DNA of 64,000 nt from Mucilaginibacter glaciei (GTDB lineage Bacteria; Bacteroidota; Bacteroidia; Sphingobacteriales; Sphingobacteriaceae): contig NZ_JACWMX010000004.1 of NCBI RefSeq assembly GCF_014773245.1, positions 186,001-250,000 of the forward strand. The letters are read 5' to 3'. Below the pieces are notes generated by a model that saw nothing but the letters and a program-made list of their open reading frames with translations, ran no database searches and was not told where the DNA came from. The translations under genes and the position numbers were made by a program. Below are positions 53,126 to 62,594 of this stretch, piece after piece (the first letter of the stretch is position 1; each line of letters opens with the position of its first letter).

Positions 53126-54385
53126 TTAGGTGATGCTCCCCTCTTCCCAAACCATGCACAGGTGCAAAATGGTTTCTACAGCCTTGTGCATATCTTGTAC
53201 AGATACCCATTCTTCCTTGCCGTGAAACGCATGCTCGCCGGCAAATATGTTGGGAGTTGGTAGCCCCATAAATGATAATCGTGAGCCATCGGTACCACCA
53301 CGGATACTGCAAAGTTTAGGCTCCATGCCCGCGCGTTTAATGGCCTCCATCCCGTTAGCAACAATTTGCGGGTGCTGCGCCAAAATGTTTTTCATATTAC
53401 GGTACTGCGGTTTTACATCAAGCGTATACGTAGAATTTGAGAAATTCTGCAACACACCTTCTGCAGCAGTACGGATCACGTCTGCATGCACAACCAGTTG
53501 TTCTTCTTCAAAATCGCGGATAATAAAATCAATCGTAGCCGTTTCTACATGCCCGCTTACATCAACCGGGTGTACAAATCCCTGCATGCCTTCGGTACCT
53601 TCCGGTGACAGTTCGTGCGGCAGGGCTGCGATAATCAATCCGGCAATTTTGATGGCGCTTTCCATTTTACCCTTGGCAAAGCCCGGGTGTGCGCTGATGC
53701 CGTTAATGATCAGCTTCGCCCCATCCGCGCTAAAAGTTTCATTTTCCATATTGCCAGCGCTTTCCCCGTCAATTGTATAACAGGCAAAAGCACTAATTTT
53801 GGCCACATCGGCTTTATCAACCCCGCGCCCAATTTCTTCATCGGGCGTAAAAAGTATCTTGATTACCCCGTGCTTGATTTCAAGGTGGTTGATAAGTTGG
53901 TAACAGGCATCCATTATCTCGGCAACGCCGGCTTTATTATCGGCGCCCAGCAAGGTAGTACCCGAAGCCGTAATTATGTCATTCCCGATTTGGTTCTTTA
54001 GGTCGGGGTGGTCCTTCATCCGCAGTACCTGCGTCGTGTCATCTGGTAGCACCAGGTCGGCACCGGTATAATTTTGATGAATGATGGGCTTTACATCCCG
54101 GCCACTACAATCGGGCGAGGTATCCATGTGCGAGCAGAAACAGATAACCGGTACGTCTGCCTTAGCGGTATTAGCAGGGATGGTGGCATAAACATAGCCA
54201 TGCTCGTCTAAATGGGCATCGATAATACCTATCTCTAACAACTCCTTTACCAGTAGGCGGCCCAGGTCTTTTTGTTTATCGGTTGATGGGCATGTCGGCG
54301 ACAATGGATCAGATTGCGTATCAATGATTACATATCGTAAAAATCTTTCGGTTGCAGTAAAACGTAGCGGCGTGTTAAAAACCAT
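53126..54385 (-). CDS. pepT: Peptidase T (tripeptide aminopeptidase)
   Basis: A 419-residue cytoplasmic M20-family aminopeptidase that releases the N-terminal residue of tripeptides. Metal ligands: His in FCSHMDTSPDCSG, Asp in LLGADNKAGVAEI, Glu in FTPDEEIGRGVD, Asp in YTIDGESAGN and a late His in IFAGEHAFHGKEEW. The insertion domain shows SAHPGFAKGKM. Length is standard. It is divergent from the next gene, whose frame overlaps its 5' end. Confidence 0.96.
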   Translation of the reverse strand: MVFNTPLRFTATERFLRYVIIDTQSDPLSPTCPSTDKQKDLGRLLVKELLEIGIIDAHLDEHGYVYATIPANTAKADVPVICFCSHMDTSPDCSGRDVKPIIHQNYTGADLVLPDDTTQVLRMKDHPDLKNQIGNDIITASGTTLLGADNKAGVAEIMDACYQLINHLEIKHGVIKILFTPDEEIGRGVDKADVAKISAFACYTIDGESAGNMENETFSADGAKLIINGISAHPGFAKGKMESAIKIAGLIIAALPHELSPEGTEGMQGFVHPVDVSGHVETATIDFIIRDFEEEQLVVHADVIRTAAEGVLQNFSNSTYTLDVKPQYRNMKNILAQHPQIVANGMEAIKRAGMEPKLCSIRGGTDGSRLSFMGLPTPNIFAGEHAFHGKEEWVSVQDMHKAVETILHLCMVWEEGSIT

Positions 54386-54473
54386 AAAAGCTTATATTAG
54401 AGGAAAATCTTATTTTTGTGTGCGTTACCGTTTTTACAGTGCGCAATTTGTAAATATCCTAAAACATATCATA

Positions 54474-55193
54474 TTGAAAAAGTTCATTTTACTTACCGCA
54501 GCAGTGTTTACCGCTTTTGCGGCCAATGCGCAATATACTTACAATACTTTTGGGTTAGGCGTAGGCTTTAGCAGTGTTAAAGGCTACACCAATGTGAAGC
54601 GCAATTACGATGAAAAGGCCTACAATCTGAATTTTATTTATAACTACAGCCCCTATGTGCCAGTGGCTGCCGAAATTCAATTTGGCAAATTAACAGGCGG
54701 TGGGCTAACTGTTGACCGTGACCCATACCGCCGCCAATATTCAAATAATTACAAAGCTGTTATTTTACACGCCGATATTTACGCAGGCGAAGTAATGGAT
54801 TACGAGGACAGCTTTTTTAAGAATTTCCTTAAAAACTTTTTCGTAGGGACGGGCCTCGGCTTAATAGCTAATAATTTAACCGTGCAACGCACCAGTTTAG
54901 ACGACCCTAATTATGTTTTCCCCGGTGATAATAGCGGGGTAAATATTATGATCCCGTTGCGCGCGGGTTATGAGATACGGCTGTACGGCGCTTATGACCA
55001 GCCTTTTGTTGGGTTGATATTGGGCTACAATCATAACATTGTGTTTGGCGAAGGCTTAGACGGTTATGATGACCCTTCAAGTAAGTTTAAAAACAATGCC
55101 TTAAGCCAATACAGGCAAATAACGGTTGGCCTGCGGGTTAACTTTGGTAATGAGGTATCGTATTCAAAATCTATCCGGGGGGGCAACAATTGA
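54474..55193 (+). CDS. Outer-membrane beta-barrel-like exported protein
   Basis: A 239-residue protein. The frame is open from 54324, overlapping pepT, but a TTG at 54474 gives the signal peptide LKKFILLTAAVFTAFAANAQ and is the best start. The mature part has alternating strands with many Tyr and Asn, such as TYNTFGLGVGFSSVKGYTN, NLNFIYNYSPYVPVAAEIQFG and QPFVGLILGYNHNIVFG, and ends LRVNFG, as in small outer-membrane barrels. Function unknown. It overlaps the start of the YjbR gene by four bases. Confidence 0.82.
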   Translation: MKKFILLTAAVFTAFAANAQYTYNTFGLGVGFSSVKGYTNVKRNYDEKAYNLNFIYNYSPYVPVAAEIQFGKLTGGGLTVDRDPYRRQYSNNYKAVILHADIYAGEVMDYEDSFFKNFLKNFFVGTGLGLIANNLTVQRTSLDDPNYVFPGDNSGVNIMIPLRAGYEIRLYGAYDQPFVGLILGYNHNIVFGEGLDGYDDPSSKFKNNALSQYRQITVGLRVNFGNEVSYSKSIRGGNN

Positions 55194-55543
55194 ATATCGA
55201 AGAACTACGCGATTATTGCCTGGGTAAACCCGGCGTAAGCGAGGGTTTCCCGTTTGGCGAGGAAACGCTTGTTTTTAAAGTTGGCGATAAGATCTTTTTA
55301 CTGACCAGCTTAGGCGAAAACCGGTTTAATGTAAAATGCGACCCCGAACACGCTGTTGAACTGCGCGAACAGCATGACGATGTTAAGCCCGGCTTTCACA
55401 TGAATAAAAAACACTGGAATACCGTGCATACCGACGGAGCGTTAACCAATAAACAGCTGTGCGACATGATAGATCACTCTTACAACCTGGTGTTAGGCAG
55501 CCTCCCCAAAAAACAACAGGCAGAAATAGCCGCGCTTGATTAG
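55190..55543 (+). CDS. MmcQ/YjbR family protein
   Basis: A 117-residue protein of the MmcQ/YjbR family, with a double-wing fold like that of some DNA-binding proteins. Signatures: LRDYCLGKPGVSEGFPFGEETLVFKV, then FLLTSLGENRFNVKCDPEHAVELRE and HWNTVHTDGALTNKQLCDMIDHSY. The biochemical role is unknown. The start is TTG 55190, overlapping the previous stop (TTGA). It is followed 27 bases later by the M14 peptidase gene. Confidence 0.9.
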   Translation: MNIEELRDYCLGKPGVSEGFPFGEETLVFKVGDKIFLLTSLGENRFNVKCDPEHAVELREQHDDVKPGFHMNKKHWNTVHTDGALTNKQLCDMIDHSYNLVLGSLPKKQQAEIAALD

Positions 55544-55570
55544 TAAGCGGTTATATTTGCCCTACCATAT

Positions 55571-57313
55571 ATGAAAAGACATTTTTTACTGTTGCTTATC
55601 ATTTTTTGCTGCATCAACGCATCGGCACAGCTTACGCCATTTGAATTAAGTAAGGATAAAAACTATACGGCTACCTACGCCGAGGTAATTAAATACTATC
55701 AAAACCTGGCCAAACAACAGCCGCAAATGAGGTTGGTCAATTACGGCTCTACCGATATTGGCAAACCGCTTACGCTGGTGGTGCTTTCAAAGGATAAGGT
55801 TTTCGACCCTGCTCTCATCAAAAAGCAAAACAAACGGGTGCTGCTCATTAACAACGGCATCCACCCCGGTGAACCGGAAGGCATAGATGCAAGTATGATG
55901 CTGGCGCGTGATCTGCTTAAAAACAACCGCCTGCCTAAAGATGTTGTGCTCTGTTTTATCGCTGTTTATAATATAGATGGCAATATGAACCGGGGCATAT
56001 CCCGCGCGAATCAAAACGGGCCGCGGGCTTATGGCTTTAGGGGCAACTACCGCAACTTGGACCTTAATCGCGATTTTATAAAGGCCGATAGTAAGAATGC
56101 ACTTGCCTTTACCCAGATCCTGAATACCTGGATGCCCGAAGTGTTACTGGATAACCACGTAAGCGACGGTGCCGACTACCAGTACGTAATGACCCTGATT
56201 GAAACTCAGAAGGACAAGCAAAACCCGCTGCTGGCAGATTATACCACAAAGGTGATGACTGCCGATTTATACAAAGGTATGAAAAAGAGCGGTTATGAAA
56301 TGATCCCTTACGGCGCAGGCGAAGGCGGGCTACCTGATTCGGGTATTGTGAGTTTTATGGAAACGCCGCGCTTTTCTACCGGGTTTGCGGCGCAGCATAA
56401 CATCATCAGCTACATGACCGAAACGCACATGCTGAAACCCTTTGATAAACGCCTGCAAGCTACCTACAACTTTATGCAGGAGCTGATCAATATTTGCCAG
56501 CGTGATGCCAAACAAATAGGCGAGTTAAAGAAAAGGGTTGATGCAGAAGTAAGCCAACAAAAAACTTTTGGCCTGGCCTGGGCACTTGATGAAAATAAGG
56601 TTGATACCATCAGCTTTAAAGGTTACGAAGCGAGCTATAAAATTAGCGAAGTAAGCGGATTAAAGCGCCTGTTTTACGACAGGAACAAACCCTACACCCG
56701 TACTATCAAATTCTTTAACACGTATAAAACAACCGCAACGGCTGAAAAACCGGTAGCCTATGTGATCCCGCAGGCATGGGGTAAGGTGATTGATCTGTTT
56801 AAGCTGAATAAGGTAGCTATGAGCAGGTTGATCCATGATACGACCCTTAACCTGCAAATGTATTATATAGCCGATTATAAAACGGGCACGCGCCCGTTTG
56901 AGGGGCACTACATACATACCGGTGTTAAGCTTAACCCGGTAGATAGCAAAATTAAATTTTACGAGGGCGATTACGTGGTGTACGTAAACCAACCCATAAA
57001 CCGTTACCTAATTGAAACGCTGGAACCGCAGGGTGTCGATTCATTTTTCGCCTGGAACTTTTTTGATTCGATTTTGGGCCAAAAGGAATATTTTTCTGAT
57101 TATGTTTTTGAAGATATTGCCGCCGACCTGTTGAAAAAAGACCCTGCACTGCGCCAAAAGCTGGACGATGAAAAGGCTGCTAACCCGGCATTGGCAAAGA
57201 GTGCAGCGCAACAGCTGAACTTTGTTTATCGCAATTCGCCGTACTTTGAAAAAACATACCTACGTTACCCGGTGGGCCGCTTATTAACCGATGCTAAACT
57301 CGATCTGAAATAA
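55571..57313 (+). CDS. Secreted M14 family zinc carboxypeptidase
   Basis: A 580-residue exported peptidase with a signal peptide ending NASAQ. Zinc ligands HxxE are in NNGIHPGEPEGIDA near residue 97, with the second His in LDNHVSDGADYQ and the catalytic Glu in YMTETHML. The substrate-binding Arg/Asn region is NLDLNRDFIKAD. The C-terminal 250 residues are a family extension. It cleaves C-terminal residues or isopeptide bonds outside the cytoplasm. It overlaps the rhomboid gene by one base (TAATG), so the two are coupled. Confidence 0.93.
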   Translation: MKRHFLLLLIIFCCINASAQLTPFELSKDKNYTATYAEVIKYYQNLAKQQPQMRLVNYGSTDIGKPLTLVVLSKDKVFDPALIKKQNKRVLLINNGIHPGEPEGIDASMMLARDLLKNNRLPKDVVLCFIAVYNIDGNMNRGISRANQNGPRAYGFRGNYRNLDLNRDFIKADSKNALAFTQILNTWMPEVLLDNHVSDGADYQYVMTLIETQKDKQNPLLADYTTKVMTADLYKGMKKSGYEMIPYGAGEGGLPDSGIVSFMETPRFSTGFAAQHNIISYMTETHMLKPFDKRLQATYNFMQELINICQRDAKQIGELKKRVDAEVSQQKTFGLAWALDENKVDTISFKGYEASYKISEVSGLKRLFYDRNKPYTRTIKFFNTYKTTATAEKPVAYVIPQAWGKVIDLFKLNKVAMSRLIHDTTLNLQMYYIADYKTGTRPFEGHYIHTGVKLNPVDSKIKFYEGDYVVYVNQPINRYLIETLEPQGVDSFFAWNFFDSILGQKEYFSDYVFEDIAADLLKKDPALRQKLDDEKAANPALAKSAAQQLNFVYRNSPYFEKTYLRYPVGRLLTDAKLDLK

Positions 57314-57948
57314 TGTTAGAATACCTGCAATATGCCCCGGTGGCATCCATCATATTTGTGCTCACCATCGCTACAACGCTTTGGGCTTTTAACGACGAGG
57401 ATATTTACGCCCGTTTTATCCTCAATCCATACAACGTATCTCGCGGCGAACGGGTTTATACGGTGATCACCAGCGGCCTTATTCACAAAGACTGGAACCA
57501 CCTGTTCTTTAATATGCTATCCTATTACTTTTTTGCCTTTCAGCTGGAGGCTGTGTTAGGGCACTGGCAGTTTGGAGTGTTGTATGTAATAAGCTTAATA
57601 CTAAGCGACCTGCCCTCTATCCAAAAACATAAAAACGATATTTGGTATAACAGTCTCGGGGCGTCCGGGGCGATAAGTGCAGTAGTTTTTAGTGCTATTA
57701 TGTACAATCCGTTTGCGCAAATGGGGCTATTGATCATTCCCGGTATTCATTTCCCGGCATTTGTTTTTGGGGCCTTGTACCTCATCTATTGCCATTTCGC
57801 ATCCAAACATGCCAGGGATAACGTTAACCACGATGCCCACTTATTTGGCGCGTTAAGCGGTATCATTATCACCATTGCGCTGAACCCGCGCATCGTACAT
57901 GATTTTATCGGGAAGTTTAGCGAGGCAATTCAATCGTTACAGCGATAA
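57313..57948 (+). CDS. Rhomboid family intramembrane serine protease
   Basis: A 211-residue protein with six predicted helices. The catalytic Ser lies in LGASGAISAVVF and the His in NHDAHLFGALSG, the GxSG and His motifs of rhomboids; HKDWNHLFFNMLSYYFF matches the conserved helix-2 segment. It cleaves membrane-embedded substrates; none is known here. Its last 32 bases overlap the 3' end of the convergent gene on the other strand. Confidence 0.93.
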   Translation: MLEYLQYAPVASIIFVLTIATTLWAFNDEDIYARFILNPYNVSRGERVYTVITSGLIHKDWNHLFFNMLSYYFFAFQLEAVLGHWQFGVLYVISLILSDLPSIQKHKNDIWYNSLGASGAISAVVFSAIMYNPFAQMGLLIIPGIHFPAFVFGALYLIYCHFASKHARDNVNHDAHLFGALSGIIITIALNPRIVHDFIGKFSEAIQSLQR

Positions 57949-58906
57949 TTTTTTCGCCGTCTTTAGCAAACAAAAAGCTCATAGGGTGCTCGGGGTTCTT
58001 GATGATCTCCAGTAGCAGAAATCCCCAGTTTTTCCAGAAGTTTTCTAACACCTGGCCGTAGGTTTTATTCACCCAGTCGTCAAATAGTGGTTTGCTGCTC
58101 ATCCCGCGTAGCGGCATGGCTTCTATATAAATTTCTTCGCCAACCGGTAAAATATTGTACTCGGGCAGGCGGTTAAACAGATAGTTAGAATAGAACACCC
58201 TGGCCGAAAATTCTTCAAATTGTATAGGGTGCAGCCTATCGCCCTTTATCTTCTCAAAAACCTCCCGGTGGTATAAGCTGTTGGCGCGGTTATCCTGCAG
58301 GCATATCACCAGGCCAAAATCCTTTATCCGCAAGGCAAAGGTTTGGGTATTTATCTCATCGCGGTACCCAAATTCTTTCTCGTTGTTATCTACCTTAAAT
58401 AAAAACAGGCTGAAGGGCTTAAAACCTTCAAAGTGCAAAGGCAGATTAATGCTTTGCAGCATCATGTGTAAATGGCTGAATTTGTGGATGATGGATTGCG
58501 AAATATTAAACTCCTCGCCTTGCGAATGCATTAACCGGATGCCCGACTGGATCTCGTTAAAAATAATTCCGTACAATAGTTTACCTGCCCATTGGTAAAT
58601 TTTCAGCTCGTCTAAAGCCATAACGCCCTCGTAACCGGCAGCAAACGCGGCTGCGACTTCTTTCTCCAGCGGTTCTAAATATTCCTCGTTGATAGTAGCC
58701 GAGCAGGGGATTTTGAGGTCCTTATAGGTAGCAATTGTTTCGTCAAGTAACTTAAACGGTTGGTCTTCCAGGCCGTAAAGGCTCATTAACCATTGCGGGA
58801 AAACCTGGATCTTTTCTTCCTCGCTGTTTAAGGCCAGCCCGCTCAAAAAACACTGTTTATTGCTGAAGTTAAACTTCTCGAACGGGGAATAAATTTTTGC
58901 AGGCAT
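57917..58906 (-). CDS. Hypothetical protein, 329 residues
   Basis: A cytoplasmic protein with no signal peptide. The N-terminus KFNFSNKQCFLSGLAL recalls an HNH-type beginning but lacks the later His/Cys motifs. The rest is mixed alpha/beta, with FGYRDEINTQTFALRIKDFGLVICLQDN in the middle and QVLENFWKNWGFLLLEIIK near the end. I do not recognise a family; similar proteins appear to be limited to Bacteroidota, which I infer from style only. It is monocistronic, with its end overlapping the rhomboid gene. Confidence 0.78.
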   Translation of the reverse strand: MPAKIYSPFEKFNFSNKQCFLSGLALNSEEEKIQVFPQWLMSLYGLEDQPFKLLDETIATYKDLKIPCSATINEEYLEPLEKEVAAAFAAGYEGVMALDELKIYQWAGKLLYGIIFNEIQSGIRLMHSQGEEFNISQSIIHKFSHLHMMLQSINLPLHFEGFKPFSLFLFKVDNNEKEFGYRDEINTQTFALRIKDFGLVICLQDNRANSLYHREVFEKIKGDRLHPIQFEEFSARVFYSNYLFNRLPEYNILPVGEEIYIEAMPLRGMSSKPLFDDWVNKTYGQVLENFWKNWGFLLLEIIKNPEHPMSFLFAKDGEKIIAVTIELPR

Positions 58907-58960
58907 AGCGGCAAAGATAAGCAGGAATTTAATTGTAAAACTTTAGCTTTGATATTTGAC

Positions 58961-59971
58961 ATGCAGCTTACTTACCAACCATACGAACTACTGCTTAAGC
59001 ATACCTTTACCATTGCCAAATTTTCGCGCAGCTCAACCCCTGTAATGCTGGTGCAGTTGGAGCATGAGGGCTTTACCGGCTTCGGTGAAGCCTCTATGGT
59101 GCCTTACATGGGCGAGAGCTACCAAACGGCAACGGATTTTTTAAATAAGGTAGACGCCGGGCAGTTCAAATATCCCTTTGATTTTGACGTAATCATTAAT
59201 TACCTGGATAGCGTTGCGCCGAGGCAGCCTGCTATAAAGGCGGCTATTGATATTGCCCTGCATGACCTGGATGGCAAATTGCAGGGCAAACCCTGCTGGC
59301 AGCTGCAGGGCAGTGAACCCGGCCTGATGCCTGTGACGAGTTTTACTATCGGCATCGATACGGAAGAGATTATCCTGCAAAAGGTAAAAGAAACTGCCGG
59401 TTTAAAAGTGATAAAAGTAAAATTGGGCCGCGATACCGATAAGCAGCTGATCCAAACCATCCGCTCGGTTACCGACGTGCCGCTTTATGTTGATGCCAAC
59501 CAGGGCTGGACAGACCGGCAGCAAAGCCTGGATATGGTGTACTGGCTTAAGGAGCAAGGTGTTATGCTGATAGAGCAGCCCATGCTGAAAACCGATGTGG
59601 AAGGCAACGCCTGGCTAACCGAACGTAGCCCTATCCCTATTATAGGCGATGAAGCTGTACAACGCCTGCCCGACGTGACTAAAGCTGCCGGGGTTTATCA
59701 TGGCATCAATATCAAACTCATGAAATCGGGCGGGATGCACGAGGCACAGTTGATGATCGATAAAGCTAAAGCATTGAATTTAAGCATCCTGATTGGCTGT
59801 ATGAGCGAAACCAGTTGCGCTACACTGGCCGCCGCGGCCCTGGCCCCGCAATGCGATTGGGCCGACCTGGATGGCCCGTTCCTGGTATCAAACAACCCTT
59901 ACCAAATTCCTGGTTTTGAAAATGGCAAATGGATATTGAACAATGAGGCCGGGTTGGGATTAAAAATCTAA
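58961..59971 (+). CDS. Dipeptide epimerase, enolase superfamily
   Basis: A 336-residue TIM-barrel enzyme of the L-Ala-D/L-Glu epimerase group, involved in recycling murein peptides. The Lys pair is in KVIKVKLG, metal ligands in YVDANQGW, EQPM and GDEAV, and the second catalytic Lys in NIKLMKSGG. GCMSETSCA is the final family segment. The frame is open to 58949 (TTG); ATG 58961 is preferred. It stands apart from other genes. Exact dipeptide specificity is unknown. Confidence 0.93.
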   Translation: MQLTYQPYELLLKHTFTIAKFSRSSTPVMLVQLEHEGFTGFGEASMVPYMGESYQTATDFLNKVDAGQFKYPFDFDVIINYLDSVAPRQPAIKAAIDIALHDLDGKLQGKPCWQLQGSEPGLMPVTSFTIGIDTEEIILQKVKETAGLKVIKVKLGRDTDKQLIQTIRSVTDVPLYVDANQGWTDRQQSLDMVYWLKEQGVMLIEQPMLKTDVEGNAWLTERSPIPIIGDEAVQRLPDVTKAAGVYHGINIKLMKSGGMHEAQLMIDKAKALNLSILIGCMSETSCATLAAAALAPQCDWADLDGPFLVSNNPYQIPGFENGKWILNNEAGLGLKI

Positions 59972-60093
59972 GAAATTGAGAGGTCATTTTGTACGAAGGG
60001 TAATAGTCTAAATCTCTACAGCCGGTAAATTCTGCATATCGCTGGTATAAGTCCTTCTATTCGTTCTAAAATATAGGTGAGATAGTGCTTTAA

Positions 60094-60124
60094 ATAAAAA
60101 AGGGATGCTTTCGCACCCCCTTTT
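60094..60124 (-). terminator. Terminator after the ammonium transporter gene
   Basis: On the minus strand GGGGTGC and GCATCCC form a stem around GAAA, followed by six T. Confidence 0.7.
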
Positions 60125-60151
60125 CTTTGTTAGTTAGTTTTAGTTGAGTTC

Positions 60152-61459
60152 TTATAGTTCTTCGTCGTGTTGGGAAACATCCAAGCCGGCAAGTTCTTCT
60201 TCAGGAGTTACACGTAACGGGCTGATCAGGTCAGTAACCTTTAGCAGGATAAATGCACCCACAAAGGCAAACGCCGATACGGCCACCAGGGCAACAACGT
60301 GTTTGATAAACAAGGCTGTTTCGCCATAAGCCAAACCCTCGGCACCGGCGGCGTTGACCGCTTTGGTCGCAAAGATACCGGTCATAAGCATACCAACCAT
60401 ACCACCTACACCGTGGCAGGGGAATACATCAAGCGTATCGTCAATATTCGTTTTGCTTCTCCATAACACTACCAGGTTACTGACTACAGCAGCAACAATA
60501 CCTACTATAAGTGAGCTGGATACAGTAATATAGCCTGCAGCAGGTGTTACGGCAACCAAACCTACAACGGCACCGATACAGGCACCCATTGCAGATGGTT
60601 TTTTACCCCGCAGGATATCAAAGAAAATCCATGACATGGCTGCTGCTGCGGATGCGGTAGTGGTAGTAGCTAACGCGGTTGCAGCTAATTCGCCCGATCC
60701 TAATGCCGAACCTGCATTGAAACCAAACCAGCCGAACCAAAGTAAGCCGGTACCTAATATTACGTAACTGATACGTGCCGGGGTGTGCACCTCTTCGGCG
60801 CCGGTACGTTTTTTAAGATATAATGCCGATGCCAATGCGGCCCAGCCTGCGCTCATGTGTACAACGGTACCACCTGCAAAATCAAGCACTCCGTATTTAA
60901 AGAAGATGCCCTCCGGGTGCCAGGTGGCGTGGGCAAGCGGGATATAGATAATTACAATGAAAAGGGTAATAAAGATAAGGTAAGAGTTAAAACGAATACG
61001 CTCTGCAAATGCACCGGTGATAAGTGCGGGGGTGATAACCGCAAATTTTAATTGAAACATCGCAAAAAGAATAACCGGGATAGTGCCGCCTAACCAGGCT
61101 ACACCCAATGTGTTTTGCATCATGAAGAACGATTTAGGGTTACCTATGATACCCAAGCCGCCAACATCATCGCCAAAAGCCATGCTGAAGCCGAATACTA
61201 CCCAAATGATAGTGATGAGGCCCATACATACAAAGCTTTGTAACATGGTGGAGATAACGTTCTTTTTACGCACCATACCGCCATAAAAGAAAGCCAGGCC
61301 GGGTGTCATCAATAATACCAGCGCAGTCGAGATAAGCATCCAAGCAATGTCGGCGCCATTATAGGTTGTTGCGGGTTTAGCAGCAGCTACATTACCGGGG
61401 AACAGCAATGCCAGGATAACTACTATTGCAAGTATGCCGAAAGGTACAATTTTTTTCAT
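60152..61459 (-). CDS. amt: Ammonium transporter, Amt family
   Basis: A 435-residue membrane protein with about eleven helices after a signal-like N-terminus. Family motifs: NGADIAWMLISTALVLLMTPGLAFFYGG, the pore His region in DFAGGTVVHMSAGWAAL and the second His in DVFPCHGVGGMVGMLMTGIF. The C-terminal tail LRVTPEEELAGLDVSQHDEEL is the usual cytoplasmic gate for PII-type proteins; no glnK/PII gene is adjacent. It takes up ammonium at low concentration. Confidence 0.97.
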   Translation of the reverse strand: MKKIVPFGILAIVVILALLFPGNVAAAKPATTYNGADIAWMLISTALVLLMTPGLAFFYGGMVRKKNVISTMLQSFVCMGLITIIWVVFGFSMAFGDDVGGLGIIGNPKSFFMMQNTLGVAWLGGTIPVILFAMFQLKFAVITPALITGAFAERIRFNSYLIFITLFIVIIYIPLAHATWHPEGIFFKYGVLDFAGGTVVHMSAGWAALASALYLKKRTGAEEVHTPARISYVILGTGLLWFGWFGFNAGSALGSGELAATALATTTTASAAAAMSWIFFDILRGKKPSAMGACIGAVVGLVAVTPAAGYITVSSSLIVGIVAAVVSNLVVLWRSKTNIDDTLDVFPCHGVGGMVGMLMTGIFATKAVNAAGAEGLAYGETALFIKHVVALVAVSAFAFVGAFILLKVTDLISPLRVTPEEELAGLDVSQHDEEL

Positions 61460-61554
61460 TTTTTAGTTTTTTGTGATAAGTGATTTATAAACGAAACAGT
61501 CTTTTTTAAAGGTTAGGGTTGAAAGGGCAGTTATAGCACTACGCCTTTGCCTTG

Positions 61555-61899
61555 CTACCAAAAAGAGTGGTACGGAAATAACATCAGCTTGGTCAGCCGT
61601 TCGGCCGATAGGTTATACTGATGGTAATCACTATCCAGGGTTAAAAAACCTGATGTTAAAGCGGAAGAAGCTTCCTTAAATATAGATTGGAAACGGTCTC
61701 TATGGTTTTGAAGCGGGCATCCGTGAGCTTTTATGGTAAAAACTGCACTTATATTTCGCTTGGTTTGTTTTTTACGGTAATTAATAAAGGAATTTGATGC
61801 GTAAACTTCTGATGTTTCAAAAAAAGGAAGAAATATTAAGGAAACCACCTCCAGGAGCAGTAGAAATGTAAAGAAGCATTTAAATTTCCTTAAAGCCAT
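61555..61899 (-). CDS. Possible small exported protein, 114 residues
   Basis: A frame with a start LRKFKCFFTFLLLLEVVSLIFLPF that resembles a signal or membrane anchor, then a basic segment and an uninformative tail. No family is recognised. It lies in low-GC DNA upstream of the ammonium transporter, where random frames are common, so it may not be a gene. Confidence 0.35.
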   Translation of the reverse strand: MALRKFKCFFTFLLLLEVVSLIFLPFFETSEVYASNSFINYRKKQTKRNISAVFTIKAHGCPLQNHRDRFQSIFKEASSALTSGFLTLDSDYHQYNLSAERLTKLMLFPYHSFW

Positions 61900-62160
61900 A
61901 TGCTAAAATTATAATAATAAATGAGTTTATCAAAATAATGGTATTTTATTTATTAATTAATTGGCAAAAGAGCCAATTAATTTTAATAGTAATAAATGGA
62001 CGGCCAAAAAGGTAGACTTAATTGTGGATTTGATTGTGCGGATAGGATATTTGGATTTAAGTTTATAATTCCCTTAATAAGATAGGTTATACTGAAAGAT
62101 TACCTGCTTGCAGTAACACTTAAGTTAAAAGCTCAAAAGTATTATTCAAAGGGGCCTAAT
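61900..62160. other. AT-rich boundary before the toxin cassette
   Basis: Low-GC DNA without a full gene. The toxin frame extends upstream in the same phase to a stop at 62083-62085, so the last 75 bases may be coding (VILKDYLLAVTLKLKAQKYY). Confidence 0.5.
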
Positions 62161-62589
62161 GTGATAAGTAATAGTGACATCATCGCCAACAGCGATGCTT
62201 TGGGCACAAAAACCGAACAACTTGCCGATATCCTTTTTCAGAAAGAGGGATACGTTAAATACGAATCTAAAATTGGTAGTAACAATGGCTTCGACGGTGT
62301 TTATATAAAACGCAGTCTTTCAAGTCCTACAGATATTATTATTAACGAGGCGAAGCAGATAAAATCAACAGGAAACATCAAATTAAACCCTGGAAATATA
62401 AGTACAACGCTGCCTGCACAGATGAGCGACGCATGGATAACAAATATGATAATTAAAATGACGGACACACCAGGATTAACATCTTTAGGAAATACGTTAC
62501 AACAGAATGTTTCTAAAATAACAAAAACCGTGACAGCAGTTGATAAAACAACCGGCGAAATTGTGGTGTTAAAATTAAATAGTTATTAG
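62161..62589 (+). CDS. Orphan toxin tip, restriction-endonuclease-like (possible fragment)
   Basis: 142 residues resembling the C-terminal toxin modules of polymorphic toxins. The segment EQLADILFQKEGYVKYESKIGSNNGFDGVYIK followed by IINEAKQIKSTGNI fits a PD-(D/E)XK-type nuclease core: Asp in GFDGV and Glu-x-Lys in NEAKQ. The start is a GTG, but the frame continues 25 codons upstream without an ATG, so the gene looks like the tail of a larger toxin that lost its N-terminal delivery part. It is followed five bases later by an Imm49-like gene, which is what a toxin-immunity pair should look like. Function is inferred. Confidence 0.6.
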   Translation: MISNSDIIANSDALGTKTEQLADILFQKEGYVKYESKIGSNNGFDGVYIKRSLSSPTDIIINEAKQIKSTGNIKLNPGNISTTLPAQMSDAWITNMIIKMTDTPGLTSLGNTLQQNVSKITKTVTAVDKTTGEIVVLKLNSY

Positions 62590-62594
62590 TGTAA

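Noticed and set aside
53247..53780. Plus-strand frame of 177 residues opposite pepT
   Set aside because: Antisense to catalytic-domain coding sequence; Cys/Ser-rich and without a signal.
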